From the IMG/VR virus record IMGVR_UViG_3300022188_000008, positions 1 to 64,000 of that record: a DNA stretch of 64,000 bases. The stretch is one strand, 5' to 3'. The DNA comes from a virus. The position numbers and the translations under genes are program-made. A model generated the notes under the pieces. That model did no database searches, was not told the origin of the DNA, and saw nothing but the letters and a program-made list of their open reading frames with translations. This document shows, in pieces, positions 40,348-48,387 of the stretch (position 1 is its first letter; every line of letters begins with the position of its first letter).

Positions 40348-40563
40348 TTACTTTTCCCATTGGTGAAATACTATAGCTTTTTGTTTTGGACTATAATAAG
40401 CTATTTTATTATTACTTCTATCAATCCACATTGCAGATCTGCAGGTATTATCATTATTATACTCTGTGAACTCACTGTAAACTTGTTTTCCTGTAGCTTT
40501 GCAATACTTTTCTACCATGTTTTTGGCTTGATTGTAGTCTTTTATACCAGTAAATGCTTGCAT
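40348..40563 (-). CDS. hypothetical protein
   Basis: 71 residues from ATG 40563, set by AAGGAGGG; the longer frame to 40605 has no ribosome site. Product begins MQAFTGIKDYNQAKNMVEKY. The leader preceding it resembles that of the next gene downstream. Unknown. Confidence 0.7.
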   Translation of the reverse strand: MQAFTGIKDYNQAKNMVEKYCKATGKQVYSEFTEYNNDNTCRSAMWIDRSNNKIAYYSPKQKAIVFHQWEK

Positions 40564-40648
40564 GATTTTATCCCTCCTTAAATTCGATATATGATTAATA
40601 ATCAAAAATATATCCAGGCATCTTAATGATACCTGGATATGATATATT

Positions 40649-40993
40649 TTATTTCTCTTTTTTTAGTCTTCTATAATATGCTAATTCAAAATTTGCTGTA
40701 TGAAAGATATCGTTCATTAGATACCTGGTTTTAAAGTCTAATAGTTCTAGCCTACTTCGATTCTTTCTTACAGGAAAAGTTAATGGATCAAGGCAATATC
40801 TTCTGATTTGTTTTCGGAATATACGCTTGCTATGCCTTATATATAGCTCATTTTCCAGTTCCTTAGCTAGATTATAGTATTCTGGCACTTTGTCGTTATC
40901 AGGCATAGCTTTTATAGCTTCATAACAATCATTGATAATATATTCCAGGCTATTATCATCTAATACTTTCTTGTAATATTCTACTTTTTCCAT
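40649..40993 (-). CDS. hypothetical protein
   Basis: 114 residues, helical, basic C-terminal half (RHSKRIFRKQIRRYCLD). ATAGGAGG upstream. Unknown. Confidence 0.73.
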   Translation of the reverse strand: MEKVEYYKKVLDDNSLEYIINDCYEAIKAMPDNDKVPEYYNLAKELENELYIRHSKRIFRKQIRRYCLDPLTFPVRKNRSRLELLDFKTRYLMNDIFHTANFELAYYRRLKKEK

Positions 40994-41017
40994 AACTTCA
41001 CCTCCTATTATTAATGT

Positions 41018-41299
41018 TTAATCAATTAATCTTAACTCACAAACCGGTATTAATCCGGTTCTTTGGCTATAATATTCCACATATAAGTTATCTATATCTC
41101 CATATATCTTAAAAGACTTATATCTTAAGTTTTTCTTAAGAAATCCCTCTTTTTTTAATGTTTTAATTATCTCTTTGTCGCTTGTATAATCATTAATAGT
41201 TATTGCCATATCTGTCTCAGAAACATTATTAACGTAGTATCCATGTTCGTCACGCCACAAATCATAAGTATAAATTTTATATGTTCTCCTCTTTAACAT
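41018..41299 (-). CDS. hypothetical protein
   Basis: 93 residues, alpha/beta, rich in Tyr and Lys. AAGGAGGG upstream. Unknown. Confidence 0.72.
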   Translation of the reverse strand: MLKRRTYKIYTYDLWRDEHGYYVNNVSETDMAITINDYTSDKEIIKTLKKEGFLKKNLRYKSFKIYGDIDNLYVEYYSQRTGLIPVCELRLID

Positions 41300-41333
41300 G
41301 ATTTACCCTCCTTAAATTCATAATAGTTAATAA

Positions 41334-41789
41334 TTAAGCAATTCCTAATATTTCTTTGTTTCTCAATTCGGATTGCCTCATTAAATACCAAACTTGCTCC
41401 TTGGTGACTCCTAGTGTATTGTAATAACGATTGCTAGGAGAATACTCTGGACAAGATATATGCAATATATCCTTTTCCTTATCATAATGTATATTTTCCA
41501 AGCTAAAACTATTGTTTTTCCAGGCATTGAATAATCTCAAGGCAAGTTTACGATGTATTCTATTGGCAGGTACGTCAAAGATTAAACAAATCAATCTATG
41601 ATCTAGTTTAATGTGGTTTGGTCTTACTCTGTAACCGAAGCTGTTATAAATCCGTGTCCAGTATTTTCTGGACTGTATTTTTTGCAGATCTAACACGATA
41701 CGTTTACCTTGTCGAAAATTTGTGATTGTTAGAACTGGAATAGTGGAAAATTTATCTTTTATAGGTTTAATGTATACTATCTTTTTCAT
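41334..41789 (-). CDS. hypothetical basic protein
   Basis: 151 residues, very basic (RKYWTRIYNSFGYRVRPNHIK), with a C-terminal helical part containing LGVTKEQVWYLMRQ that could be an HTH. ATAGGAGG upstream. Nucleic-acid binding is plausible but unproven. Confidence 0.72.
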   Translation of the reverse strand: MKKIVYIKPIKDKFSTIPVLTITNFRQGKRIVLDLQKIQSRKYWTRIYNSFGYRVRPNHIKLDHRLICLIFDVPANRIHRKLALRLFNAWKNNSFSLENIHYDKEKDILHISCPEYSPSNRYYNTLGVTKEQVWYLMRQSELRNKEILGIA

Positions 41790-41871
41790 GCTTTATATCC
41801 TCCTATGTTTCGTAAATGGTTTGAATCATTAACAGTGTATAGTGTTTTTGTAATATTTACAGTAAATTAAA

Positions 41872-41898
41872 TGCCAGGTTGAAAAACCCAACCTGGCA
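41872..41898 (-). terminator. intrinsic terminator
   Basis: TGCCAGGTTG pairs with CAACCTGGCA around a short T-rich loop, followed on the minus strand by TTTAATTT. It follows the stop of the 137-residue gene. Confidence 0.65.
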
Positions 41899-41906
41899 AA
41901 AAATGT

Positions 41907-42320
41907 TTATTCTTGTTCGGTAAACTCTTTAAGATTCAAGAGCTTACCAAGAAATACTAACTCGGTATCAGTTACCGAGTTAGCAAGATAGTTAATTCTA
42001 TGTTCTGTTAAATACTTTAATTTGTAAAGCGATGATCTTAATATTCTTTCCTTACTAATACCCTTCCTACGCTTCGGAAACATCCATATAGGTAAAAATA
42101 CTTCGATACGGTCATAGTATCCAATAAGTCTACTCTCTCCTCCTGTAGAGTACAATTTAATGTTTATTTCTTTTGGCATCCACTCTGTTAATTCTAGGAG
42201 TTTATCAGCTAAACATAGCTGATCTTGCAGATCTTTAATCTGCCACATTTTATTAGGATATGTTACATTCAGATGTATTACAGTGGCTTCTAGTTCTTTA
42301 TAGAATTCCTCTCTTGTCAT
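41907..42320 (-). CDS. hypothetical protein
   Basis: 137 residues, helical, with a basic centre (MFPKRRKGISKERILRSSLYKLKYL). AAGGAGG upstream. Unknown. Confidence 0.73.
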   Translation of the reverse strand: MTREEFYKELEATVIHLNVTYPNKMWQIKDLQDQLCLADKLLELTEWMPKEINIKLYSTGGESRLIGYYDRIEVFLPIWMFPKRRKGISKERILRSSLYKLKYLTEHRINYLANSVTDTELVFLGKLLNLKEFTEQE

Positions 42321-42337
42321 GCTGCACCTCCTTATGG

Positions 42338-42532
42338 TTAATTAATAACTTCTACCACAAGCCGGTTAGGCTTATGGTATTGGCTTGTAAATTCATGGTA
42401 GATATTATTAAAGTCATCTACCACACTTTCCAGAGGCTTGCTATGTTCCTTAGCAAGCCTTTCAAGCTGGATTTCGATTGCCTCCAGCTTATCCCGTAAA
42501 TTTCTCAATTTTGCAAAGTATTCCACTGTCAC
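42338..42532 (-). CDS. hypothetical coiled-coil protein
   Basis: 64 residues from GTG 42532 with GAGGAGG upstream. A leading heptad pattern (LRDKLEAIEIQLERLAKEH) suggests a coiled coil. Its ribosome site is part of an 8-bp stem in the RNA element at 42534-42624, so translation is probably regulated. Confidence 0.72.
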   Translation of the reverse strand: MTVEYFAKLRNLRDKLEAIEIQLERLAKEHSKPLESVVDDFNNIYHEFTSQYHKPNRLVVEVIN

Positions 42533-42533
42533 C

Positions 42534-42624
42534 TCCTCTTTGCCGCTGTTATTAATCTGCCTGTACTAGTGCGGCTTAACTGGTACAGACAAAAAGAGGA
42601 CCACATTATACAGCGTGATCCTCT
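42534..42624 (-). promoter_or_regulatory. candidate RNA switch: terminator versus SD-sequestering pseudoknot
   Basis: The segment TCCTCTTT (42593-42600, minus strand) can pair with upstream AAAGAGGATCAC, making a 12-bp terminator hairpin ending TTTTTG. It can instead pair with downstream AAAGAGGA (42534-42541), which includes the ribosome site of the 64-residue gene. The enclosed 50 nt contains CTGTAC/GTACAG crossing GCCGC/GCGGC, an H-type pseudoknot. Confidence 0.55.
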
Positions 42625-42770
42625 TTGATTATAGCTATTATTTCGTTTCCCATAGTATCCAGTTCCAAGATACTATTGGGAAACAAATAATCCAATACAT
42701 CCAAGTCATCAGAACAAGTTATAGTTGCTCTGATAATTTCATTATTTTCTGTTTGTAACAGATTAATCAT
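42606..42770 (-). CDS. 54-residue hypothetical protein
   Basis: Starts ATG 42770 behind ATAGGAGG; a longer frame begins at 42815 without a ribosome site. Acidic (ITCSDDLDVLDYLFP). Promoter-proximal gene of the small-gene array; its 3' end forms one arm of the terminator hairpin in the element downstream. Confidence 0.68.
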   Translation of the reverse strand: MINLLQTENNEIIRATITCSDDLDVLDYLFPNSILELDTMGNEIIAIIKEDHAV

Positions 42771-42798
42771 TTCGTCACCTCCTATGTCAAATTTTACC

Positions 42799-42825
42799 AT
42801 TATATATATGCACACACAATGCCAA
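42799..42825 (-). promoter_or_regulatory. possible promoter of the small-gene array
   Basis: TTGGCA and TATAAT with a 15-bp spacer, upstream of the 54-residue gene; overlapping TATATA options would lengthen the spacer. Weaker than the other promoters here. Confidence 0.45.
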
Positions 42826-42829
42826 TTTC

Positions 42830-43500
42830 ATAATTTTTTCATAATTTTTTATTTCTTTAATGATATCGATAACTTAAATTCATATCATGAAAAGTGAAAT
42901 AATTTTATTGCACTTAATTGCTGTAGCATTTATGCAACACTACTAATCATGATTTTTTGTGTTTATTTAATGATAACAATACTTTAGCTTCATAGTATCA
43001 AAAAAACAACAATTGTTGTGTTTTTGCTACTATGTAATTTGTTTCCTATTATTTTCTTCGTTTTTCTCGTGTTTTCTCGTTTTTTGGTTATAAGTTATCA
43101 ATATCATTACATTAATCATTACTAGATTTCTGAAAGTGTACTAGGGAATTTTTTTGAGCATTTCTTGTTTTATTAATGATTACAGCAATTTACAAATACT
43201 TAAATATCGCCAATTATAGCTGATTACAGGCAAATAAATTTTTTATGTTTCATATTTACCACATATGCAAATATTTTATTGCACTCAGAACCAGGTGCAA
43301 TTAATTTATTGCATATATCACGATGATGCTACTATCATAACTGCTATAAAATTATTGCAGTTATATTACATTCTGCAACAATATCATAATTATGATTATG
43401 ATATTATGCTTTTGTGCGTGATTTGACGCAGAATGCTGCAATAAAAGTATTGCAGTTAGTGCAATAAATTTATGGCAGTTCTGAGTGTGGGAAAAAAGTA
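42830..43500. repeat. gene-free AT-rich region with TTTATTGCA motifs and a long inverted repeat
   Basis: No ORF is credible. Motifs TTTATTGCA / TGCAATAAA recur at least six times between 42900 and 43475. CACTCAGAAC (43282-43291) is repeated inverted as GTTCTGAGTG (43478-43487), with GGTGCAATTAAT... inside it similarly mirrored, so a large cruciform or RNA stem is possible. Confidence 0.5.
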
Positions 43501-43554
43501 TGCCAAAATGCCAGGTTTTTTGATAAAAGTGGTGGGGGATGTGCGAGCTAGCTA

Positions 43555-43910
43555 TACATAAAATTCATAACAAAAATTATGATAATTTTTTAATAGTTGT
43601 TATACATAAAATCCATAATTTTTGTTATGATAATTTTTTAACAGTTGTTATACATAAAATTCACAACAATAGTTATAAGTAAAATCCATAACAGAAATTA
43701 TGATGTTTTTCTAATAATTACTATGATAATTTTTTAATAATTACTATAATGTTTTTCTAATAATAGTTATAAAAATCATAATAGTTGTTATGATAATTTT
43801 TTAATAATAGCTATACATAAAATCCATAATAAAAGTTATGATAATTTTTAATAATAACTATAAGTAAAACTCATAACAAAAATCATAATAAAAATTATGA
43901 TACTTTCTTT
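43555..43910. repeat. degenerate tandem array of ATTATGATAATTTTTTAAT / ATACATAAAATCCATAAC units
   Basis: About six imperfect units of roughly 50-60 bp, each combining CATAAAATYCATAAC with (A)TTATGATAATTTTTTAATA and rich in TTATGA/TCATAA palindromes. No genes. It could be an origin, partition or protein-binding array. Confidence 0.55.
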
Positions 43911-44038
43911 CTTCAGATATTAATTATATGTTAATTATAACATTATAGGGACGGGGGATTATTTTCCTTCTTCAGGAAAATTATAAAATGACATTAGGGG
44001 ACTTTTTATGAATTCCTCATTGTTTGTATATTTGAGGT

Positions 44039-45613
44039 TTAAGCATAAATATCCAAATGAATAGTTTTCGGGTATAAAGTACTTTGGTTAGATATTCCAT
44101 ATTCTTGCCTTACTGTATTTACAAGATCTATTACTGCATCTCTTAGATCTATATTTTCTGGATATTCTTTTGGATCTATTTCAGATATACTTCCATTGGG
44201 ATTCTTTCCTACTAATGCAAATGCACGTGGTTCATAATCTTTATAAGTTATTTGACAATCTGGGTCGCCAAACCTGCAAATTGCTCTACAGATATCATCA
44301 TCAACACTGCAATCGGGATCATATTCGGACAGCCAATCTATAAACCCAGTTCCATGAATGGTTTTTATTATGTATGCAGATACAGCTATTACAACAGCAT
44401 AATTGTCACTATAGATTGCTGCTATTGGAGACAATTCACCTGTTCCGGCTTCCTCTTTACTTCTATAAGCGCCATTAAATTGCCATCCTGATGCGGTAAT
44501 ATCTCCAACTATACACTGGCAAATATCAGATTTTTGAAAAATATCATAATCTTGTGGGTATCCTTCAGGATACCAAGATGAGATCTCCTCAAATACTCCC
44601 TCACCAATTACTTTATAATAACCAAGAGTTGCATTAGATTGGAAATTTTGGTCATAGGAATCCTCAGCTTGGCAATCGTGTTGTTGTTCAGTGTAGTTGT
44701 ATATTAAATATAAATTCAAATAAGTTCCGAAGAAATTAAAGGCTGTTTTTTCACGGTATGCATAGACATGAGCATTTATGTCTGCACAACAGTTATTAAA
44801 TTCCCCTCCTTCTTCAAAGTTACAACTTTCTCCAGAAGGCATCCATGTAGTTATATCTTGAGTACAATATTCTACAAAACGTGTAGACCCTGTTTGCAAC
44901 ATCTCACAAGGCATGAACCCAGCTTCATAAGGATACCACATACAAAAACTAATTCCACTCCAATAAGTACATTCGACACCTCCATAAGTACCTCTTTCAA
45001 ATATTAAATATTCTGGAGGACAAGTTTCAGGATGAGATCGAGATAAATATCTAATGGCATTGTCTGTAGTCTCTCGGTATCCTTCAGGGCACAACCCTAT
45101 CCTAGAAAGTCGTGATAAATAGTCGATTAAGATCGGGTCTTGGCTAGAGCAAGGAAAGGTTAGTTTTGGGATATCTACGTAATCATTCAATTCTAAATCC
45201 CATAATATAACATAACCATCTATATCTATCTTTAAGATTTCACCACATCTCTTTATTTTATCAGGAAATCCTACACAATAATACTCCCCATTTACAGCAT
45301 ATATCAATACTTTATCATTAACATGAAATGCTGATGCTGGATCTAAGTTCTCAGATTGGCAATTATATATAATCTTAGCACCTGATATCTCAGTTATAGG
45401 CTCTATATCTAAGTGTTCATATTTCTTGTGCTTCTCCAGCTTTCCATAATCAGTTTCATAGTTCCTAGGATAATAAGGTTCATCTAATACAACATCTACA
45501 GTCTTATTATCTCTATCTACTGATGTTATTGTTCCTTCTATAACATCATGCATCAGGACTGCTTCTGCAGGATCTAATTGTATTGTATAAGGATTTTCAG
45601 TGCTTTTTGGCAT
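44039..45613 (-). CDS. isolated Cys-rich protein, possibly virion-associated
   Basis: 524 residues, with more than 25 cysteines, many aromatic residues and few lysines in the middle. Residues 20-130 look like small beta barrels (EGTITSVDRDNKTVDVVLDEPYY; HVNDKVLIYAVNGEYYCVGFP), as in phage baseplate or spike OB domains. The middle has tail-fibre-like composition. It stands alone between two non-coding regions and has its own promoter, so its expression is separate from both arms. Function unknown. Confidence 0.72.
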   Translation of the reverse strand: MPKSTENPYTIQLDPAEAVLMHDVIEGTITSVDRDNKTVDVVLDEPYYPRNYETDYGKLEKHKKYEHLDIEPITEISGAKIIYNCQSENLDPASAFHVNDKVLIYAVNGEYYCVGFPDKIKRCGEILKIDIDGYVILWDLELNDYVDIPKLTFPCSSQDPILIDYLSRLSRIGLCPEGYRETTDNAIRYLSRSHPETCPPEYLIFERGTYGGVECTYWSGISFCMWYPYEAGFMPCEMLQTGSTRFVEYCTQDITTWMPSGESCNFEEGGEFNNCCADINAHVYAYREKTAFNFFGTYLNLYLIYNYTEQQHDCQAEDSYDQNFQSNATLGYYKVIGEGVFEEISSWYPEGYPQDYDIFQKSDICQCIVGDITASGWQFNGAYRSKEEAGTGELSPIAAIYSDNYAVVIAVSAYIIKTIHGTGFIDWLSEYDPDCSVDDDICRAICRFGDPDCQITYKDYEPRAFALVGKNPNGSISEIDPKEYPENIDLRDAVIDLVNTVRQEYGISNQSTLYPKTIHLDIYA

Positions 45614-45638
45614 ATTTCAGATACCTCTTTTTTAGGGA

Positions 45639-45668
45639 ATAGTATTTTACTCTTAATGCTAAAGTCAA
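45639..45668 (-). promoter_or_regulatory. promoter of the Cys-rich gene
   Basis: TTGACT, 18-bp spacer, TACTAT on the minus strand, about 26 bp upstream of the GTG/ATG region of the gene. Its -35 lies 9 bp from the -35 of the plus-strand promoter, forming a compact divergent pair. Confidence 0.65.
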
Positions 45669-45676
45669 GTTAGGAG

Positions 45677-45705
45677 TTGAAAATGAGAATCTGATGAGGT
45701 ATAAT
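45677..45705 (+). promoter_or_regulatory. promoter of the structured non-coding RNA
   Basis: TTGAAA, 17-bp spacer, TATAAT; transcription would begin near 45712, 9 nt before the first long helix. Confidence 0.75.
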
Positions 45706-45711
45706 AGAGAA

Positions 45712-46495
45712 CATGAGTACGTTAGTAGTAAAAACAATTGCAGATGGGGTTGATACCTTTAATAAAAAAAGAGCTGCTACAGGTATCTGCAACAGCTCCT
45801 TGACAAAAAAAGGTAGAAAAACCCTGGGAGAAAGACTGGTGAGGTCAGTACCGGACCCAGTTCGCCCTTCCCAGGTCGTCTGCAATCATACTAACATCTC
45901 TTATATTAATTGTCAAGGAGTTTTTGCACAGGGTGGATGCGGTACTGTTGCCAAATCAGGGGTTGACCGGAGTTGGAGGATTTCCTCTAAAAGGGCGCTC
46001 CTGGGTTGGAATAAACCCGATAAACAGCCTATACGACGGATAATGCAATCCTTCAATTATAATTATAAGAGTAGTACGGTTACTGCTGAGACCGAAACAG
46101 CAGGACAGAGCGCTTGGCCTTGCGATAATAGGCGGCTGATAAAGCGATACTCCTGTTTACCTGAAGTTTTCCTGCCTTTCTCTTCAGGGTTTGTCTTTTT
46201 GCTTCTGGAATCATCTCTTAGAGGTTGCATAAATGCAGCTTTTAAACAACTAAGAGATGTATACAATAAGAGTATAAATATAGATCATAATAAAATTATG
46301 ATTTATAAATTATGGGCATTGTCAATCGCTCTACTACTAACTACACAAAATGCCCATAAATGGATATACATCTACATTCTGTAGATGTATATGCTGACGC
46401 ATTCTATCTTATTGTATTATCCAGAGGTATAACGCCCGAAGTATACTCTTAGAATGAGGATACCTAATAATAGCCTATTATTAGGTATTTTATTA
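45712..46495 (+). ncRNA. large ornate structured RNA (about 0.78 kb)
   Basis: A transcription unit with its own promoter and terminator, markedly richer in G+C than its AT-rich flanks. Perfect helices include 45721-45727/45889-45895, 45737-45744/45879-45886, 45752-45758/45781-45787, 45771-45776/45793-45798, 45796-45805/45911-45920, 45823-45829/45869-45875, 45846-45853/45940-45947, 46083-46088/46098-46103, 46160-46166/46182-46188, 46212-46221/46250-46259, 46312-46320/46349-46357 and 46364-46375/46381-46392. Several cross, giving pseudoknots. Size, phage context and complexity resemble the ROOL and GOLLD classes; membership was not tested. Confidence 0.75.
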
Positions 46496-46500
46496 TATTT
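46462..46500 (+). terminator. intrinsic terminator of the structured RNA
   Basis: ACCTAATAA/TTATTAGGT stem (extendable to 12 bp) followed by ATTTTATTATATTT. Confidence 0.75.
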
Positions 46501-46506
46501 GAGGGG

Positions 46507-46534
46507 TTGACAAAGTTCGAATTTATAGTATTAG
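46507..46534 (+). promoter_or_regulatory. late-arm promoter 1
   Basis: TTGACA, 16-bp spacer, TATTAG, upstream of the HTH/terminase arm. Confidence 0.65.
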
Positions 46535-46543
46535 GGATAATGA

Positions 46544-46572
46544 TTGACAAGCATATAGAAATATAGTACTAT
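46544..46572 (+). promoter_or_regulatory. late-arm promoter 2
   Basis: TTGACA, 17-bp spacer ending in TAG, TACTAT; about 30 bp upstream of the first gene of the right arm. Confidence 0.72.
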
Positions 46573-46601
46573 TATTTCATAATAAGAAATGAGGTAAAAT
46601 T

Positions 46602-47105
46602 ATGAATTTTGATGTTGATATATATAAAGAAGAGAAAAAAGATAAATCCCTTCCTCAAGTAGTAAGGTTGGGAAAAGTTAAATTAATGCTAGATAAAGGA
46701 CATTCTGTTGCAGAAATTGCTGAGAAATTAGGTATCAGCAAAACTACTGTATATAAAGATGTGCAGTTTTTAAAAAATATAGAAATAGGGGGTATTGATG
46801 AAGAAACGAAAAATTTAAGAAGAATAGAGATAGACGAAGAAATACTAAATCAAATAAAAATAGGTAAAGAGATTATTGAGCTTCATATGTATAAAAAACC
46901 CCATGTTGTAGGGGATATTATGAAAGTTATTTGCAATCTGTTAGAGCTAAGAATGAAATTATGGAAAATGGATGCTCAAACAGTATTATCTGCTTCAGAA
47001 ACAGTACTTGATGGTGAAGAATTATTGCCTGAAGATGTTAAAGATCAGATAGGGGATATGCTAGTAAAACACCTAAGCAAAAAAGAGGTGAAAATAAGTG
47101 TCTAA
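46602..47105 (+). CDS. HTH protein, possible small terminase subunit
   Basis: 167 residues with a clear helix-turn-helix at about 38-60 (GHSVAEIAEKLGISKTTVYKDVQFLK), then a helical oligomerisation-like region and acidic C-terminus. Its position as first gene of the packaging/structural arm and its size fit TerS; a transcription factor is the alternative. Overlaps the next gene by 8 nt. Confidence 0.65.
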   Translation: MNFDVDIYKEEKKDKSLPQVVRLGKVKLMLDKGHSVAEIAEKLGISKTTVYKDVQFLKNIEIGGIDEETKNLRRIEIDEEILNQIKIGKEIIELHMYKKPHVVGDIMKVICNLLELRMKLWKMDAQTVLSASETVLDGEELLPEDVKDQIGDMLVKHLSKKEVKISV

Positions 47106-47634
47106 AAAATACAATATTATCTATGTAGATCCTCCTTGGCCTATAAAACTAATATCAAGAAAGGTGAGACCAAAGCAACTTGATATGCCTTATAGTGTTA
47201 TGACATATGAAGACATATGCAACTTACCTGTGCAGAATATTTGTGACAAAAACGAATGCCATTTATTTCTATGGACAACTCATAAGTGGCTGCCTAAAGC
47301 ATTTTATGTGATGGAATGTTGGGGTTTTAAGTATAATTGCATAATAACTTGGGACAAAACATATGGTTTTACACCATTTAGTTTTATGTGGAGTACAGAG
47401 TTTTTGTTATATGGACAATTGAAAGGGAAATGGAAAAGGCCAAGAGGGGTAGGCAAATTCAAAACATGTTATCAGCATAAGCCAATAGGACACAGCATAA
47501 AACCTCATCTTTTCAGGCAGGTTATTGTAGGATTTTGTGGTGATTTGCCACGTATCGAGCTTTTTGCTCGACAGAAAACACTAGGATGGGATGTGTGGGG
47601 GAACGAGGTAGAATCAGATATAGAGCTAATATGA
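47098..47634 (+). CDS. MT-A70 family adenine methyltransferase
   Basis: 178 residues from GTG with AAAGAGG upstream. The catalytic DPPW is at residues 11-14, with the family's HLFLWTTHKWLP, CIITWDKT and the C-terminal PRIELFAR segment. It would make N6-methyladenine in DNA, probably to evade host restriction; no restriction partner is visible. Confidence 0.9.
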   Translation: MSKKYNIIYVDPPWPIKLISRKVRPKQLDMPYSVMTYEDICNLPVQNICDKNECHLFLWTTHKWLPKAFYVMECWGFKYNCIITWDKTYGFTPFSFMWSTEFLLYGQLKGKWKRPRGVGKFKTCYQHKPIGHSIKPHLFRQVIVGFCGDLPRIELFARQKTLGWDVWGNEVESDIELI

Positions 47635-47652
47635 GGAAGGAGGTGAAAGTAA

Positions 47653-47928
47653 GTGTCTGATATATTCAAGGATATACAGGATAAATGCAGATATTTTAAT
47701 AACCTCGCAATTATTGATGCTTATATTCCTGAAGGAGAAGAGAAAAAGGAATATATTGTTATTTTATTGCATTTATTAAGCGAGAAATTACCTTCTTCAG
47801 AGCTTATGGCAATATGTGAGGATGCTAAAATAGGAGCTGGGTGTTTGTATAATAGTATATTTTTTGAACATTTTGAAGTATTAAAAGAGGAGATATTTGG
47901 CGATGGGAGTATACAAGATACCTTATGA
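47653..47928 (+). CDS. hypothetical protein
   Basis: 91 residues from GTG, preceded by AAGGAGGTGA. Acidic and helical. Its last codons overlap the next start. Unknown. Confidence 0.7.
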   Translation: MSDIFKDIQDKCRYFNNLAIIDAYIPEGEEKKEYIVILLHLLSEKLPSSELMAICEDAKIGAGCLYNSIFFEHFEVLKEEIFGDGSIQDTL

Positions 47929-48115
47929 AACATTAATAAAAGTTATAAACCCCGATATAAAACTAATAATAGATGCTATTCTTGAAAATAATGATAGTTT
48001 TGAGTTCAGTAGAGATCCAGTCACAAAGGATATTATTATAAGATGTAAAAATAAACCTAGGGATTCATCAATTTATGGCATTTGTTTTAAGGAGTTAAAG
48101 AGATATTCAGTATAA
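47903..48115 (+). CDS. hypothetical protein
   Basis: About 70 residues from ATG 47903 (GAGGAG upstream); a TTG two codons earlier is possible. Alpha/beta, basic. Unknown. Confidence 0.68.
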   Translation: MGVYKIPYETLIKVINPDIKLIIDAILENNDSFEFSRDPVTKDIIIRCKNKPRDSSIYGICFKELKRYSV

Positions 48116-48132
48116 AGAAAAAAGATAAAATT

Positions 48133-48387
48133 ATGAAAAATTATGAAAACAAACCTGAAGAGCTAAAAGACCTTGTTTTTTGTGAAGATTGTATGCATTT
48201 TCGTGTTAAACAAGATTATGTAGGTGCAGGGTTAGCCTATGAAACTGAAATATGTGAGGCAATTATAAAACTAAAACATAATCATAGAACATATTGGGAA
48301 GAATATGGAGACCCAAAGGAAATAAATAAGGATAATAAATGCCCATATTTTGAACCTAAAAAACATAAAAAATGGAGGTTTAAATAA
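48133..48387 (+). CDS. small Cys-rich protein
   Basis: 84 residues with CEDCMHF near residue 17, C near 40 and CPYFEP near the C-terminus, a pattern related to the CxxC...C modules at 25985 and 27116. Its start region (AAATTATGAAAAATTATG) has only a weak ribosome site. Overlaps the next gene by one base (TAATG). Confidence 0.68.
   Translation: MKNYENKPEELKDLVFCEDCMHFRVKQDYVGAGLAYETEICEAIIKLKHNHRTYWEEYGDPKEINKDNKCPYFEPKKHKKWRFK

Noticed and set aside
43555-43910. CRISPR array
   Set aside because: The repeats are degenerate, AT-only palindromic units with no constant repeat length or unique spacers, and no cas gene is present.
45713-46384. A 223-residue plus-strand ORF
   Set aside because: It has no proper ribosome site, odd amino-acid composition, and lies wholly inside a region packed with perfect RNA helices; better explained as non-coding RNA.
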